This document shows, piece by piece, positions 1 through 5,872 of a DNA stretch of 5,872 nt (the first letter of the stretch is position 1; each line of letters starts with the position of its first letter). The position numbers and the translations under genes were made by a program. This DNA is from Actinomycetota bacterium (lineage in GTDB: Bacteria; Actinomycetota; Actinomycetes; Nanopelagicales; Nanopelagicaceae). The notes below the pieces were generated by a model, which made no database searches, was not told the origin of the DNA, and saw only the letters and a list, made by a program, of their open reading frames with translations. The DNA is taken from assembly GCA_009702525.1 (NCBI GenBank), contig WLHW01000065.1:1-5872 (forward strand), written 5' to 3'.

Positions 1-807
1 AAACATAAAGACTGCAATCGCAGTTAGGCACAATAACAAAAGAAGTATTGATAAATAATTTAAATTAGTAAGACCAAGACCTAATTGATTTAAGGCTAAC
101 CATAGTGAGCCCCAGTCGGCAACTCTTTCCAGATTGAGTTTATAGAATCGCCACCAACCAGTTGGTGTTGTTAAAGCAAACGGAGCATTAATCAAAAACC
201 AAATTAAGAAAGTATTGAAAATATATTTCGCTAATTCTCGCATGCGATCTTGGCGCCAAAGAATAAAAATAATGGGAAAGATTAAAAAGACCGGTAAAAA
301 CTTTGTTGCGATAGAAACACCTAAAGCTAATGAACTATATAAATATGCCTTTCGGTCGAACCAGTAAATCGCCAACATCATTGTGATGATCGCCCATAAA
401 TCCCAATTAATATAGAGCGAGGCAATCATTGCTGGTGCTACTGGAAGTAAGTATGAAAACCGTGGATTCATTTTAAAAACCAGAATTACTAATCCAATAA
501 ATAGTAAGGCTAATAAAAATGCATTCAGGTTAAAGTATGAAGCTGCTGTATCAACTAAGCCTGCAGTCGCGTACATAACAAGACCAGTGATAACTGGATA
601 TTCCACCGAATTTGTATCACTTGCATATGGCCACTTGTTAGCTTGCAAGCCACGTTCGCCAAAAAGTGAGGGTAAATCGCTATAGCAGGCGTGAATATAT
701 TGATCTGGAGTCGCCCAGTTAGTACCTTCACAGTGTGAAAACTTGGCAAATGAAAGCAATGAGGCCAGTACGGCCAAAGCTACAAGCGCTTTAAAACGAA
801 GTGCCAT
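1..807 (-). CDS. GT87/DUF2029-like integral membrane glycosyltransferase (3' end outside window)
   Basis: Translating the minus strand from ATG at 807 gives 269 codons without a stop down to base 1, so the C-terminal part lies outside the window. The protein begins with an N-terminal membrane segment (about residues 5-21), followed by a polar, probably extracytoplasmic loop. The loop holds two cysteines (C26, C41), a CYSDLP motif (D44), an RGL motif (52-54) and VEYPV (68-72). Further hydrophobic segments lie at about 94-112, 116-133, 135-150, 155-183, 196-212 and 250-269, with an INWD motif at 133-136. This loop plus multi-TM pattern resembles actinobacterial DUF2029/GT87 proteins, which include the polyprenol-phosphate-mannose-dependent mannosyltransferase PimE; these are GT-C enzymes with an acidic catalytic residue in the first outer loop, so D44 is a candidate (inference). 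An in-frame stop two codons upstream (814-816) leaves ATG 807 as the only start there; it overlaps the ponA stop by one base. Place and order match Rv0051 beside ponA1. Donor and acceptor cannot be told from sequence. Confidence 0.85.
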   Translation of the reverse strand, partial: MALRFKALVALAVLASLLSFAKFSHCEGTNWATPDQYIHACYSDLPSLFGERGLQANKWPYASDTNSVEYPVITGLVMYATAGLVDTAASYFNLNAFLLALLFIGLVILVFKMNPRFSYLLPVAPAMIASLYINWDLWAIITMMLAIYWFDRKAYLYSSLALGVSIATKFLPVFLIFPIIFILWRQDRMRELAKYIFNTFLIWFLINAPFALTTPTGWWRFYKLNLERVADWGSLWLALNQLGLGLTNLNYLSILLLLLCLTAIAVFMF

Positions 808-809
808 TA
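805..809 (-). promoter_or_regulatory. TAATG stop/start overlap coupling ponA to the GT87 gene
   Basis: The ponA stop TAA (809-807) and the next ATG (807-805) share one base. No Shine-Dalgarno precedes the ATG: the upstream bases are the ponA codons for GKQTRKP. Ribosomes ending ponA probably restart here, linking the amounts of the two envelope proteins. The geometry is seen directly; coupling is the usual reading of it. Confidence 0.7.
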
Positions 810-2708
810 TGGTTTACGCGTTTGTTTGCCGCCCGAAGTCATCACTATCGGATCTAAGCCGCCGATATTTGTTGGCGCGGGGAAATCCATCACTGGTTCC
901 CCTTTAAGTGCGCCTTTCATAAAGGCGGTCCAGATCTTGGCCGGGAAAGTTCCACCAGTTACTGATGTTAAGCCGCCAATTCCGTTCAGTGATTCTGACG
1001 CACTATCGCGGAAGAAAGCCACAGAAGCCGCGAGTTGTGGAGTGTACGCGCTGAACCATGCTGATGCATTTGATTGTGAAGTTCCAGTTTTACCAGCGGC
1101 CGGCCGACCTAGTGCCAACGCCGCCGCACCTGTTCCGCCAGTTACAACACCTTTGAGCGCGTACGTTAAATCAGCCGTTACCTCTTTCGAAAATACTTCC
1201 TGGGTTTCTGGTTTAGCTTGATACAGAACTCCCTTGTTTGAACCTAAAACTTGAGAGACTAAAAATGGTTTCGATTTAATTCCTTGCGCAGCAAAAGTGG
1301 CATAAGCATTTGCAACATCAATCACGTGCGGGCTTGCAACACCTAGCACAACAGATGGTGTTGGCATCATTGCAACTGACTCTGGAATACCGGCACGTCT
1401 GGCAACATCTACAACTGCAACTGGTCCAACTTTAATTCCTAGAGGCACAAAGACGGTATTGACTGAGTGTTTGGTTGCATAGAGCAAATCTATTTGGCCC
1501 CAACCCTCATTGCCATAGTTGGAAACTTCATACGGCTTGCCTGCGTCGTCAAAAACTTGTGGTGAATCGCCATTCCACATAGATGTCAGTGGAATCCCTT
1601 GCTCTAACGCGGCAATAATCGCAAATGGTTTGAAAGTCGAGCCGGCTAATGCAATTGACTGTGTTGCATCGCTTAGTTGACGAGCTAAGTAATCTCGGCC
1701 ACCGTATAAAGCAACGATTTCACCAGTGCCTGGTCTGATTGCAACTAAACCAATTCTCAAATTATCTGGGGCTTTGGCAGGATAAAACTTATTTACTGCG
1801 TCAACAGCTGATTGTTGGGCTTTTTGATCAAGTGTTGTTTTAATAACAAGGCCGCCCACCAATAATTGATCTTGATTGAAACCAAGTTTTGCTAACTCTT
1901 TTTGTACCGCTTCAATAATGTGGCCTTTAGGACCACTGAGTTGTCCCGATGTTGAACGCGGTGCAACGGTTGGAAATTTCATTTTGGCTGCATCTTTTAC
2001 GGATAACCAACCCGCATCAACCATTCCTTTTTTTACATACTCAAATCGTGCAAGCAATCTCTCTTTATTTCCTTTTTTAAATGCTGGATCGTATAAACCA
2101 GGCGAGCGCAGAATCGAAGCAATTACTGCAGCTTGGGCGTTTGTTAATTGATCAACATTTCGATTGAAATACTGTTGAGATGCGGTCATAACTCCATATG
2201 AACCACGGCCAAAGTAGATTGTGTTTAGGTAACTTTCAAAGATTTGATCTTTGGAAAGCTGGTTCTCAAGTTTAATTGAGATAACCAACTCTTTTATCTT
2301 TCGTTGAATCGTGCGGCTAGGTGTAAGAAATGCCGTCTTTGCATACTGTTGCGTGATTGTCGAACCACCTTGTAGTGATCCACCTTTTAAGTTATTAAAT
2401 ATTGCTCGCGCAATTCCCGTCACACTAAATGCTCTATTGGAATAAAAGCCGCGATCTTCGGCGGCTAACACTGCATGCCGAACGTTGAGTGGAATCTTTA
2501 CAAGAGGGACAATCTGTCGATTCTGTGTTCCAACGCGGCCGATTTCTTCACCGTTTGAATATTGAATAACCGTGGATTGACTATTTACATAAGCGTTGGG
2601 GTCCGGAATATCCACCGTGAAATAAGCCAAAGCAAACAATGTCGCTGCAGCAATAAAACCAAAGCCACCAATGAAGATTGTGGCTCGTATAAGTAGTTTG
2701 CGCAGCAT
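807..2708 (-). CDS. ponA: Bifunctional class A penicillin-binding protein (glycosyltransferase/transpeptidase), PonA1-like
   Basis: This 633-residue enzyme polymerises lipid II into glycan strands and cross-links their peptides on the outer face of the membrane. A short basic N-terminus and one membrane anchor (about residues 9-30) precede a GT51 domain (about 45-225). That domain has all its motifs: AAEDRGFY with the catalytic E84, GGSTITQQ (114-121), KIKE with the second glutamate E140, YLNTIYFGRG (160-169) and RSPGLYDP (201-208). The transpeptidase domain (about 315-600) has STFK with nucleophile S357 and K360, SVN at 415-417 and KTG at 540-542. Both activities therefore look intact. The polar tail has no PASTA domain and is short, so the protein is more compact than mycobacterial PonA1. 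It lies 9 bases after the DUF5318 stop and shares one base with the next gene. An in-frame stop (2712-2714) two codons before ATG 2708 fixes the start; no Shine-Dalgarno is visible, suggesting coupling to the upstream gene. Identification as a class A PBP is secure; ponA1 orthology rests mainly on gene order. Confidence 0.96.
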   Translation of the reverse strand: MLRKLLIRATIFIGGFGFIAAATLFALAYFTVDIPDPNAYVNSQSTVIQYSNGEEIGRVGTQNRQIVPLVKIPLNVRHAVLAAEDRGFYSNRAFSVTGIARAIFNNLKGGSLQGGSTITQQYAKTAFLTPSRTIQRKIKELVISIKLENQLSKDQIFESYLNTIYFGRGSYGVMTASQQYFNRNVDQLTNAQAAVIASILRSPGLYDPAFKKGNKERLLARFEYVKKGMVDAGWLSVKDAAKMKFPTVAPRSTSGQLSGPKGHIIEAVQKELAKLGFNQDQLLVGGLVIKTTLDQKAQQSAVDAVNKFYPAKAPDNLRIGLVAIRPGTGEIVALYGGRDYLARQLSDATQSIALAGSTFKPFAIIAALEQGIPLTSMWNGDSPQVFDDAGKPYEVSNYGNEGWGQIDLLYATKHSVNTVFVPLGIKVGPVAVVDVARRAGIPESVAMMPTPSVVLGVASPHVIDVANAYATFAAQGIKSKPFLVSQVLGSNKGVLYQAKPETQEVFSKEVTADLTYALKGVVTGGTGAAALALGRPAAGKTGTSQSNASAWFSAYTPQLAASVAFFRDSASESLNGIGGLTSVTGGTFPAKIWTAFMKGALKGEPVMDFPAPTNIGGLDPIVMTSGGKQTRKP

Positions 2709-2717
2709 TAGTTAAGG

Positions 2718-3131
2718 CTACCGTGCTGCGTAATCGTCATCCTCGAGGGTACGTGTCTTGCGAGGCGCTTTACGCTCAGTTCCATCGCCTAGGACAAAGG
2801 AGGCGCACATGTGGTTCCATGAACAATCCGGACATACCTCAACTATGTAGACACGAAACTCGCCAAACTCGCGCTCCATCTCCTCTAACTCGCGTGGAGT
2901 CTTAATGCGGCCTGAGTATTGTCCTAACTGTTCGCCAAAGGTGTAGCGCAGTTCAACGAGGGCGTTCTTCTTGCACACGGGGCAGCTGCGTGAAACTTTT
3001 TCCCCGTGCCACTTGGCTGCGCGTAATAAATAAGGATCGGCATCGCATGCATCAACCGTGCCCCGAAACAGCGCCAACAAAGTGGCGCGCTTATCGAGTG
3101 AATAGTCGATGTACGATCGCTGAGATTTCAT
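2718..3131 (-). CDS. DUF5318 family zinc-ribbon protein, function unknown
   Basis: A 137-residue soluble protein with no signal peptide or membrane segment. Two CxxC pairs (C50/C53 in SCPVC, C100/C103 in VCPDC) would form a four-cysteine zinc ribbon. Other marked features are an N-terminal YIDYSLDKR stretch, DADPYLLRAAKWHG (30-43), a GEQLG patch (66-70), a charged helix ELEEMEREF (81-89) and SWNHM (104-108) just after the second pair. These match my recollection of actinobacterial DUF5318 proteins such as M. tuberculosis Rv0049, which also sits directly before ponA1. The ATG at 3131 is preferred because family members begin close to the QRxxxDY motif; a GTG at 3152 would add seven residues. 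Neither has a Shine-Dalgarno, but a -10-like hexamer lies 9 bases before the ATG. It is the first gene of the ponA operon. The function is not known; regulation of envelope synthesis or protein binding would be guesses. The gene is visibly richer in G+C than its neighbours. Confidence 0.9.
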   Translation of the reverse strand: MKSQRSYIDYSLDKRATLLALFRGTVDACDADPYLLRAAKWHGEKVSRSCPVCKKNALVELRYTFGEQLGQYSGRIKTPRELEEMEREFGEFRVYIVEVCPDCSWNHMCASFVLGDGTERKAPRKTRTLEDDDYAAR

Positions 3132-3140
3132 TGTCAGAGA

Positions 3141-3171
3141 AGAATAAACCACGATCTGCGACTACGCTCAA
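3141..3171 (-). promoter_or_regulatory. Possible promoter of the DUF5318-ponA-GT87 operon
   Basis: On the minus strand a TTGAGC box (3166-3171) lies 17 bases before TTTATT (3143-3148); the overlapping TATTCT (3141-3146) is an alternative -10 of the actinobacterial TANNNT form. Transcription would then begin within a few bases of ATG 3131, giving a near-leaderless message, in keeping with the missing Shine-Dalgarno. Each hexamer matches the consensus at only about four of six positions, so this is a suggestion based on position. Confidence 0.35.
3163..3168 (+). promoter_or_regulatory. Possible -10 hexamer for leaderless MFS transcript
   Basis: TACGCT on the plus strand fits TANNNT and is followed by exactly seven bases before GTG 3176, the spacing expected when transcription begins at the start codon. 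No convincing -35 is seen at 16-18 bases upstream. It overlaps the proposed -35 box of the divergent operon (3166-3171), so the two promoters could exclude each other. A second TANNNT (TACGAT, 3112-3117) could serve the alternative TTG start at 3131. Confidence 0.3.
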
Positions 3172-3175
3172 TCTT

Positions 3176-4444
3176 GTGAGTCTTTTTGACCTACTTAAGC
3201 ACCCCAGGTTCTCTCGCCTACTGGCCATACGTTGGGCGGGACAAATTACCGACGGCATTTTCCAAAGCGCGCTTGCCTCTTTTGTTCTCTTTTCTCCAGA
3301 GCGCCAAGCAAATGCGCTAAGTGCCGCACTTGGTTTTGCTGTTGTTCTTTTGCCTTACTCAATTGTTGGTCCCTTTGTAGGGACAATTTTGGATCGCATC
3401 TCACGACAGCGTGCTTTATTTGCTGCAAATATGCTTCGTGCTGCTAACTTGTTATTGGTTGCGCTACTTATATTTAGTGGATCGACCGGTTTCGAGTTAA
3501 CAGTGGTTGTCTTAATCGCTTTTGGAATTAACCGATTAATTCTCGCCGCGCTATCGGCGGGTCTGCCTTTACTCATTGAACCCAAATCCCTCATTACTGC
3601 AAATGCGATGGCTGTTACCGGTGGCTCTCTACTTGTGGTTATTGGTGGAGGTATCGGTGTTGGTGTTAGAGCTCTTGTTGATTCCTTAGCTCTAGCAAAT
3701 CACGCAGATGCACTTCTTATTCTTATTGCAAGTGGTGGTTATTTCGCAGCCGCATTACTAACCGGAAGGTTAAAGAAATATGAAATCGGCCCCCAACAAC
3801 ATGAAAAGGAAGCAACAAGTTTTACGCAAGGTTTAAACGATATGCGGGATGGTTTTCGTTTTCTTGCTATTCATAGCGATGCAGCACGTGGAATTCTTAC
3901 AACTGCTGTACACCGGGGTGGCTTAACGGCTTTAACATTAACGGCCTTACTTTTAGAGCGAAATACTTTTAATGATCCTGCGTTTCCAGAAAAAGGTCTT
4001 AAAGGTTTTGGAATTGCACTATCACTGGCTGGGGTTGGCCTATTTTTAGGAGCATTCATCGCTCCATATGGTGTTTCAAAAGTAGGCCGACACCGTTGGA
4101 TTAGATACTCAATGATGGTGAGTGCGTTTTGTCCCCTCATATTGGCAGCATCCCAAACTCAAATCACACTTGCTGCAACTGCATTTTTTACTTCGTTTTT
4201 TGGTCAGAATGTAAAAGTAACAAATGATGCACTCGTGCAATCAAAGATTGATGATTATTTCCGTGGCCGCGTTTTTGCAGTTTATGATGTTTTAGTTAAC
4301 GGTGCGATTGTTTCTGGCGGTTTAATAGCTGCTCTCTTACTACCAACCTCTGGAATCTCTGTATGGGTTCCGTTAGCTGTCTCCGCTGCTTATTTCTTGA
4401 CAGCGATGCGTTTACTTCGTAGTTCGGTTTTTCCACCACGTTAA
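3176..4444 (+). CDS. MFS family transporter, exporter-like, substrate unknown
   Basis: A 422-residue membrane carrier (from GTG 3176) of the major facilitator superfamily, near the usual length for 12 TM helices. Alternating hydrophobic segments span the chain, with the first half at about 12-40, 47-70, 81-101, 106-131, 143-165 and 177-197. A charged cytoplasmic linker (about 198-232) separates these from a second TM bundle (about 240-412). The loop after TM2 carries a motif-A-like GTILDRISRQR (69-79). An RGRVFAVYDV stretch (363-372) resembles the conserved RGR loop of MFS_3/EntS-like exporters. Start choice is open: GTG 3176 has a TANNNT hexamer at leaderless distance and avoids overlap, whereas an in-frame TTG at 3131 adds 15 residues (then SEKNKPRS) and would abut the DUF5318 start codon. 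The reading frame stays open back to 2990, but that part lies antisense to DUF5318 and is unlikely to be translated. It is divergent from the envelope operon and overlaps cca tail to tail. No substrate can be inferred. Confidence 0.9.
   Translation: MSLFDLLKHPRFSRLLAIRWAGQITDGIFQSALASFVLFSPERQANALSAALGFAVVLLPYSIVGPFVGTILDRISRQRALFAANMLRAANLLLVALLIFSGSTGFELTVVVLIAFGINRLILAALSAGLPLLIEPKSLITANAMAVTGGSLLVVIGGGIGVGVRALVDSLALANHADALLILIASGGYFAAALLTGRLKKYEIGPQQHEKEATSFTQGLNDMRDGFRFLAIHSDAARGILTTAVHRGGLTALTLTALLLERNTFNDPAFPEKGLKGFGIALSLAGVGLFLGAFIAPYGVSKVGRHRWIRYSMMVSAFCPLILAASQTQITLAATAFFTSFFGQNVKVTNDALVQSKIDDYFRGRVFAVYDVLVNGAIVSGGLIAALLLPTSGISVWVPLAVSAAYFLTAMRLLRSSVFPPR
4412..4444. other. 33-base tail-to-tail overlap of MFS and cca genes
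   Basis: The MFS stop (TAA 4442-4444, plus strand) lies inside cca, and the cca stop (TAA 4414-4412, minus strand) lies inside the MFS gene. The overlap encodes the last 10 MFS residues and the last 10 cca residues (the latter ending KNRTTK). There is no room for a separate terminator, so each transcript must extend into, and be antisense to, the other gene. Confidence 0.9.
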
Positions 4445-5851
4445 TAACTCTTCAGTGGCTTTTTCAGCACCAACTGGTCCTTGGTCTAACCGGAGCTCCA
4501 TTAAGAAATCCATGGCAGCACCAACGTCACGTGATGGTTTCAGATTCAAAATCTGCATGACTTGAGCACCATCTAAATCTGGACGTATTTTTGATAACTC
4601 CTCTTGCTCCATCAAAACATCGATCCGCGCCTCTAGTGAGTCATAAACCTTTGAAAGTCGAGTGGCTTTAGCCTTATTACGGGTTGTGCAGTCTGCCCGG
4701 GTTAAAACGTGTAAGTGAATGAGCAGGTCTCCGGCATCGCGGACGTAACGGCGCACAGCCGAGTCGCTCCATTCGCCATCACCGTATCCATGAAAACGCA
4801 GATGAAGTGCGGTCAATACTTCTACGGCCTCAGTCGTTTCTCCATCAAAACGTAGTTCTTGTAGGCGTTTTTTGACTAACCGTGATCCAACTATTTCGTG
4901 GTGATGAAATGAAACCCCGCCACCTTCAATGAAATTTCTTGTCTTTGGTTTGCCAATATCGTGTAAAAGTGCGGCCAAGCGAATAACTAAGTTTGGCCCG
5001 CCTAAGCGATCCTCTTGCATAATTGCTTGCTCTAAAACAGTTATTGAGTGTTCGTAAACATCCTTGTGGTGGTGATGCTCATCAACTTCGAGGCGTAGCT
5101 TAGGAATTTCTGGAATCACAATATCTGCAATACCGGTATCAACTAAAATTGTAATTCCAGTGCGCGGATTTGGTGACATTAAAATCTTAGTGAATTCATC
5201 GCGTATGCGTTCAGCTGAGATTATTGACATTCTTGGTGCTAGATCTTTCATCGATGTTAAAACCTCTGGAGCGATTTCAAAATCAAGTTGGCTAGCAAAT
5301 CGCGCGGCTCTCATCATGCGAAGTGGATCATCGTTAAATGAATCATTCGGTAAAACGGGTGTACGCAAAATCTTTTTTGATAAATCTTGTAATCCATTAA
5401 ATGGATCAATGAACTCCGGTTGATTACTTGTAAGTTCTAGCGCCATTGCGTTGACGGTGAAATCACGTCGAGATAGATCACCCAAAATTTCTTTGCCGTA
5501 TTCGACTTCGGGCTTACGCGAATCGGAATCATATTTTTCAGATCGGTACGTTGTGACTTCAACAGTTGTGTCACCTCGCTTACCAGCGACAGTTCCAAAT
5601 GCAATTCCGATATCCCAAACATTCTCGGCCCATTCGTTGAGAATCTTCTTGGTTTCTTGCGGCAAGGCGTTTGTAGTGAAATCTAAATCATTTCCGAGCC
5701 GACCCAGAAGTGCATCGCGAACCGGACCACCAACAAGGGCCAAGGTGTAGCCCTTGGTTTTAAATGCGTGCGCCAATGAGCTCGCCAGTGGAGCGCGTTC
5801 TATAAGCGAACGAATCGCTAACTCGCCTGCGGCGCTCAATGCACTAGTCAC
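4412..5851 (-). CDS. cca: CCA tRNA nucleotidyltransferase with HD domain (actinobacterial type)
   Basis: This 479-residue cytoplasmic enzyme adds or repairs the 3' CCA end of tRNAs using CTP and ATP without a nucleic acid template. The class II nucleotidyltransferase head shows LVGGPVRDALLG (39-50), the metal-binding DxD in NDLDFTT (D55, D57), a third carboxylate candidate E98, RRDFTVNAMA (128-137) and the DPLRMMRAARF nucleotide-selecting region (175-185). AERIRDEF (213-220) follows in the neck. An HD phosphohydrolase-type domain comes next: VYEH (H267), HD at 297-298, HHHE (316-319) and D387/D388-region residues in TRADCTTRN. Length and HD domain fit actinobacterial CCA enzymes such as the roughly 480-residue M. 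tuberculosis PcnA. The sequence starts at GTG 5851; the frame stays open to the window edge, so a start beyond 5872 is not excluded, but the N-terminus is already full length for the family. No Shine-Dalgarno is present; a TANNNT hexamer lies 8 bases upstream. Its stop overlaps the convergent MFS gene by 33 bases. The HD domain's substrate is not established by sequence. Confidence 0.95.
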   Translation of the reverse strand: MTSALSAAGELAIRSLIERAPLASSLAHAFKTKGYTLALVGGPVRDALLGRLGNDLDFTTNALPQETKKILNEWAENVWDIGIAFGTVAGKRGDTTVEVTTYRSEKYDSDSRKPEVEYGKEILGDLSRRDFTVNAMALELTSNQPEFIDPFNGLQDLSKKILRTPVLPNDSFNDDPLRMMRAARFASQLDFEIAPEVLTSMKDLAPRMSIISAERIRDEFTKILMSPNPRTGITILVDTGIADIVIPEIPKLRLEVDEHHHHKDVYEHSITVLEQAIMQEDRLGGPNLVIRLAALLHDIGKPKTRNFIEGGGVSFHHHEIVGSRLVKKRLQELRFDGETTEAVEVLTALHLRFHGYGDGEWSDSAVRRYVRDAGDLLIHLHVLTRADCTTRNKAKATRLSKVYDSLEARIDVLMEQEELSKIRPDLDGAQVMQILNLKPSRDVGAAMDFLMELRLDQGPVGAEKATEELLTWWKNRTTK

Positions 5852-5859
5852 AATAAGTA

Positions 5860-5865
5860 AGGTTA
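5860..5865 (-). promoter_or_regulatory. Possible -10 hexamer for cca
   Basis: TAACCT on the minus strand fits TANNNT and lies 8 bases before the GTG start at 5851, so a message beginning there would be leaderless or nearly so. The -35 region would fall beyond the window edge, and such a hexamer is common by chance, so support is weak. Confidence 0.25.
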
Positions 5866-5872
5866 GAGCAGT

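Noticed and set aside
555..749. 64-codon minus-strand ORF near the left end.
   Set aside because: It is out of frame within the GT87-like gene, which has clear family motifs across this stretch.
1098..1105. GGCCGGCC palindrome within ponA.
   Set aside because: It follows from the Gly/Arg/Pro/Ala codons just before the KTG motif and has no second copy or arrangement that would suggest a binding site.
826..1221. 131-codon plus-strand ORF opposite ponA.
   Set aside because: It lies wholly antisense to the conserved transpeptidase domain and shows no recognisable protein family; a shadow of ponA codon usage.
2796..2850. A textbook AAAGGAGG with five-base spacing to ATG 2809 on the plus strand, opening a 13-codon ORF antisense to the DUF5318 gene.
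   Set aside because: The motif is just the complement of DUF5318 codons for S-F-V-L, the ORF is only 13 codons, and the real genes here do not use Shine-Dalgarno sites.
2990..3175. N-terminal extension of the MFS reading frame by up to 62 residues.
   Set aside because: Most of it is antisense to the conserved DUF5318 coding region and its residues (Cys/Arg/His-rich) do not look like an MFS N-terminus; only the last 15 residues from TTG 3131 remain possible.
4418..4440. Six-base inverted repeat (CGTAGT/ACCACG) at the MFS/cca junction as a bidirectional terminator.
   Set aside because: The stem is only six pairs with a G-U pair on one strand and a mismatch on the other, an 11-base loop, and no following U-run in the cca direction.
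5451..5750. 99-codon plus-strand ORF, with others at 5160-5423 and 1876-2151.
   Set aside because: All are antisense to conserved catalytic domains of cca or ponA with no start signals or recognisable motifs.

Overview
The window reads as a chromosomal, origin-side housekeeping block of an actinobacterium (Actinomycetota) with a reduced, fairly AT-rich genome. The gene set and order point there: an HD-domain CCA-adding enzyme of the actinobacterial type, and the run DUF5318 zinc-ribbon protein > class A penicillin-binding protein > GT87-type membrane glycosyltransferase. That run matches Mycobacterium tuberculosis Rv0049-Rv0050(ponA1)-Rv0051. Low to moderate G+C (17/60 at bases 1-60, 33/60 at 2941-3000, counted by eye) and almost no intergenic DNA suggest a streamlined lineage such as the freshwater Nanopelagicales (acI). 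The phylum is fairly secure; the order is inference.

Layout: Bases 1-3131 are a tight minus-strand gene set. It is transcribed from about 3131 toward base 1: DUF5318 gene (2718-3131), ponA (807-2708), and a GT87-like integral membrane protein (1-807) whose 3' end lies outside the window. The gaps are 9 bases and then a 1-base TAATG stop/start overlap, so this is almost certainly one cell-envelope operon. In other actinobacteria rpsF-ssb-rpsR-rplI follow further downstream. Divergent to it is a 12-TM-type MFS transporter on the plus strand (about 3176-4444). Converging on that is the minus-strand CCA tRNA nucleotidyltransferase gene (4412-5851), and the two stop ends overlap by 33 bases.

Functionally, ponA polymerises and cross-links peptidoglycan outside the membrane. 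The GT87 protein probably moves a sugar from a lipid carrier onto an envelope acceptor that is not known. The DUF5318 protein is a small cytoplasmic zinc-ribbon of unknown role that keeps company with ponA. The CCA enzyme matures tRNA 3' ends, and the MFS protein is an exporter-like carrier of unknown substrate.

None of the five starts has a recognisable Shine-Dalgarno sequence. Three have a TANNNT hexamer at about leaderless distance and two are coupled to the preceding gene. I found no RNA gene, mobile element, CRISPR array, phage remnant or defence system. I do not see evidence for a new biological system here; the best leads are the unknown members of the envelope operon and the extreme compaction of gene ends and promoters.
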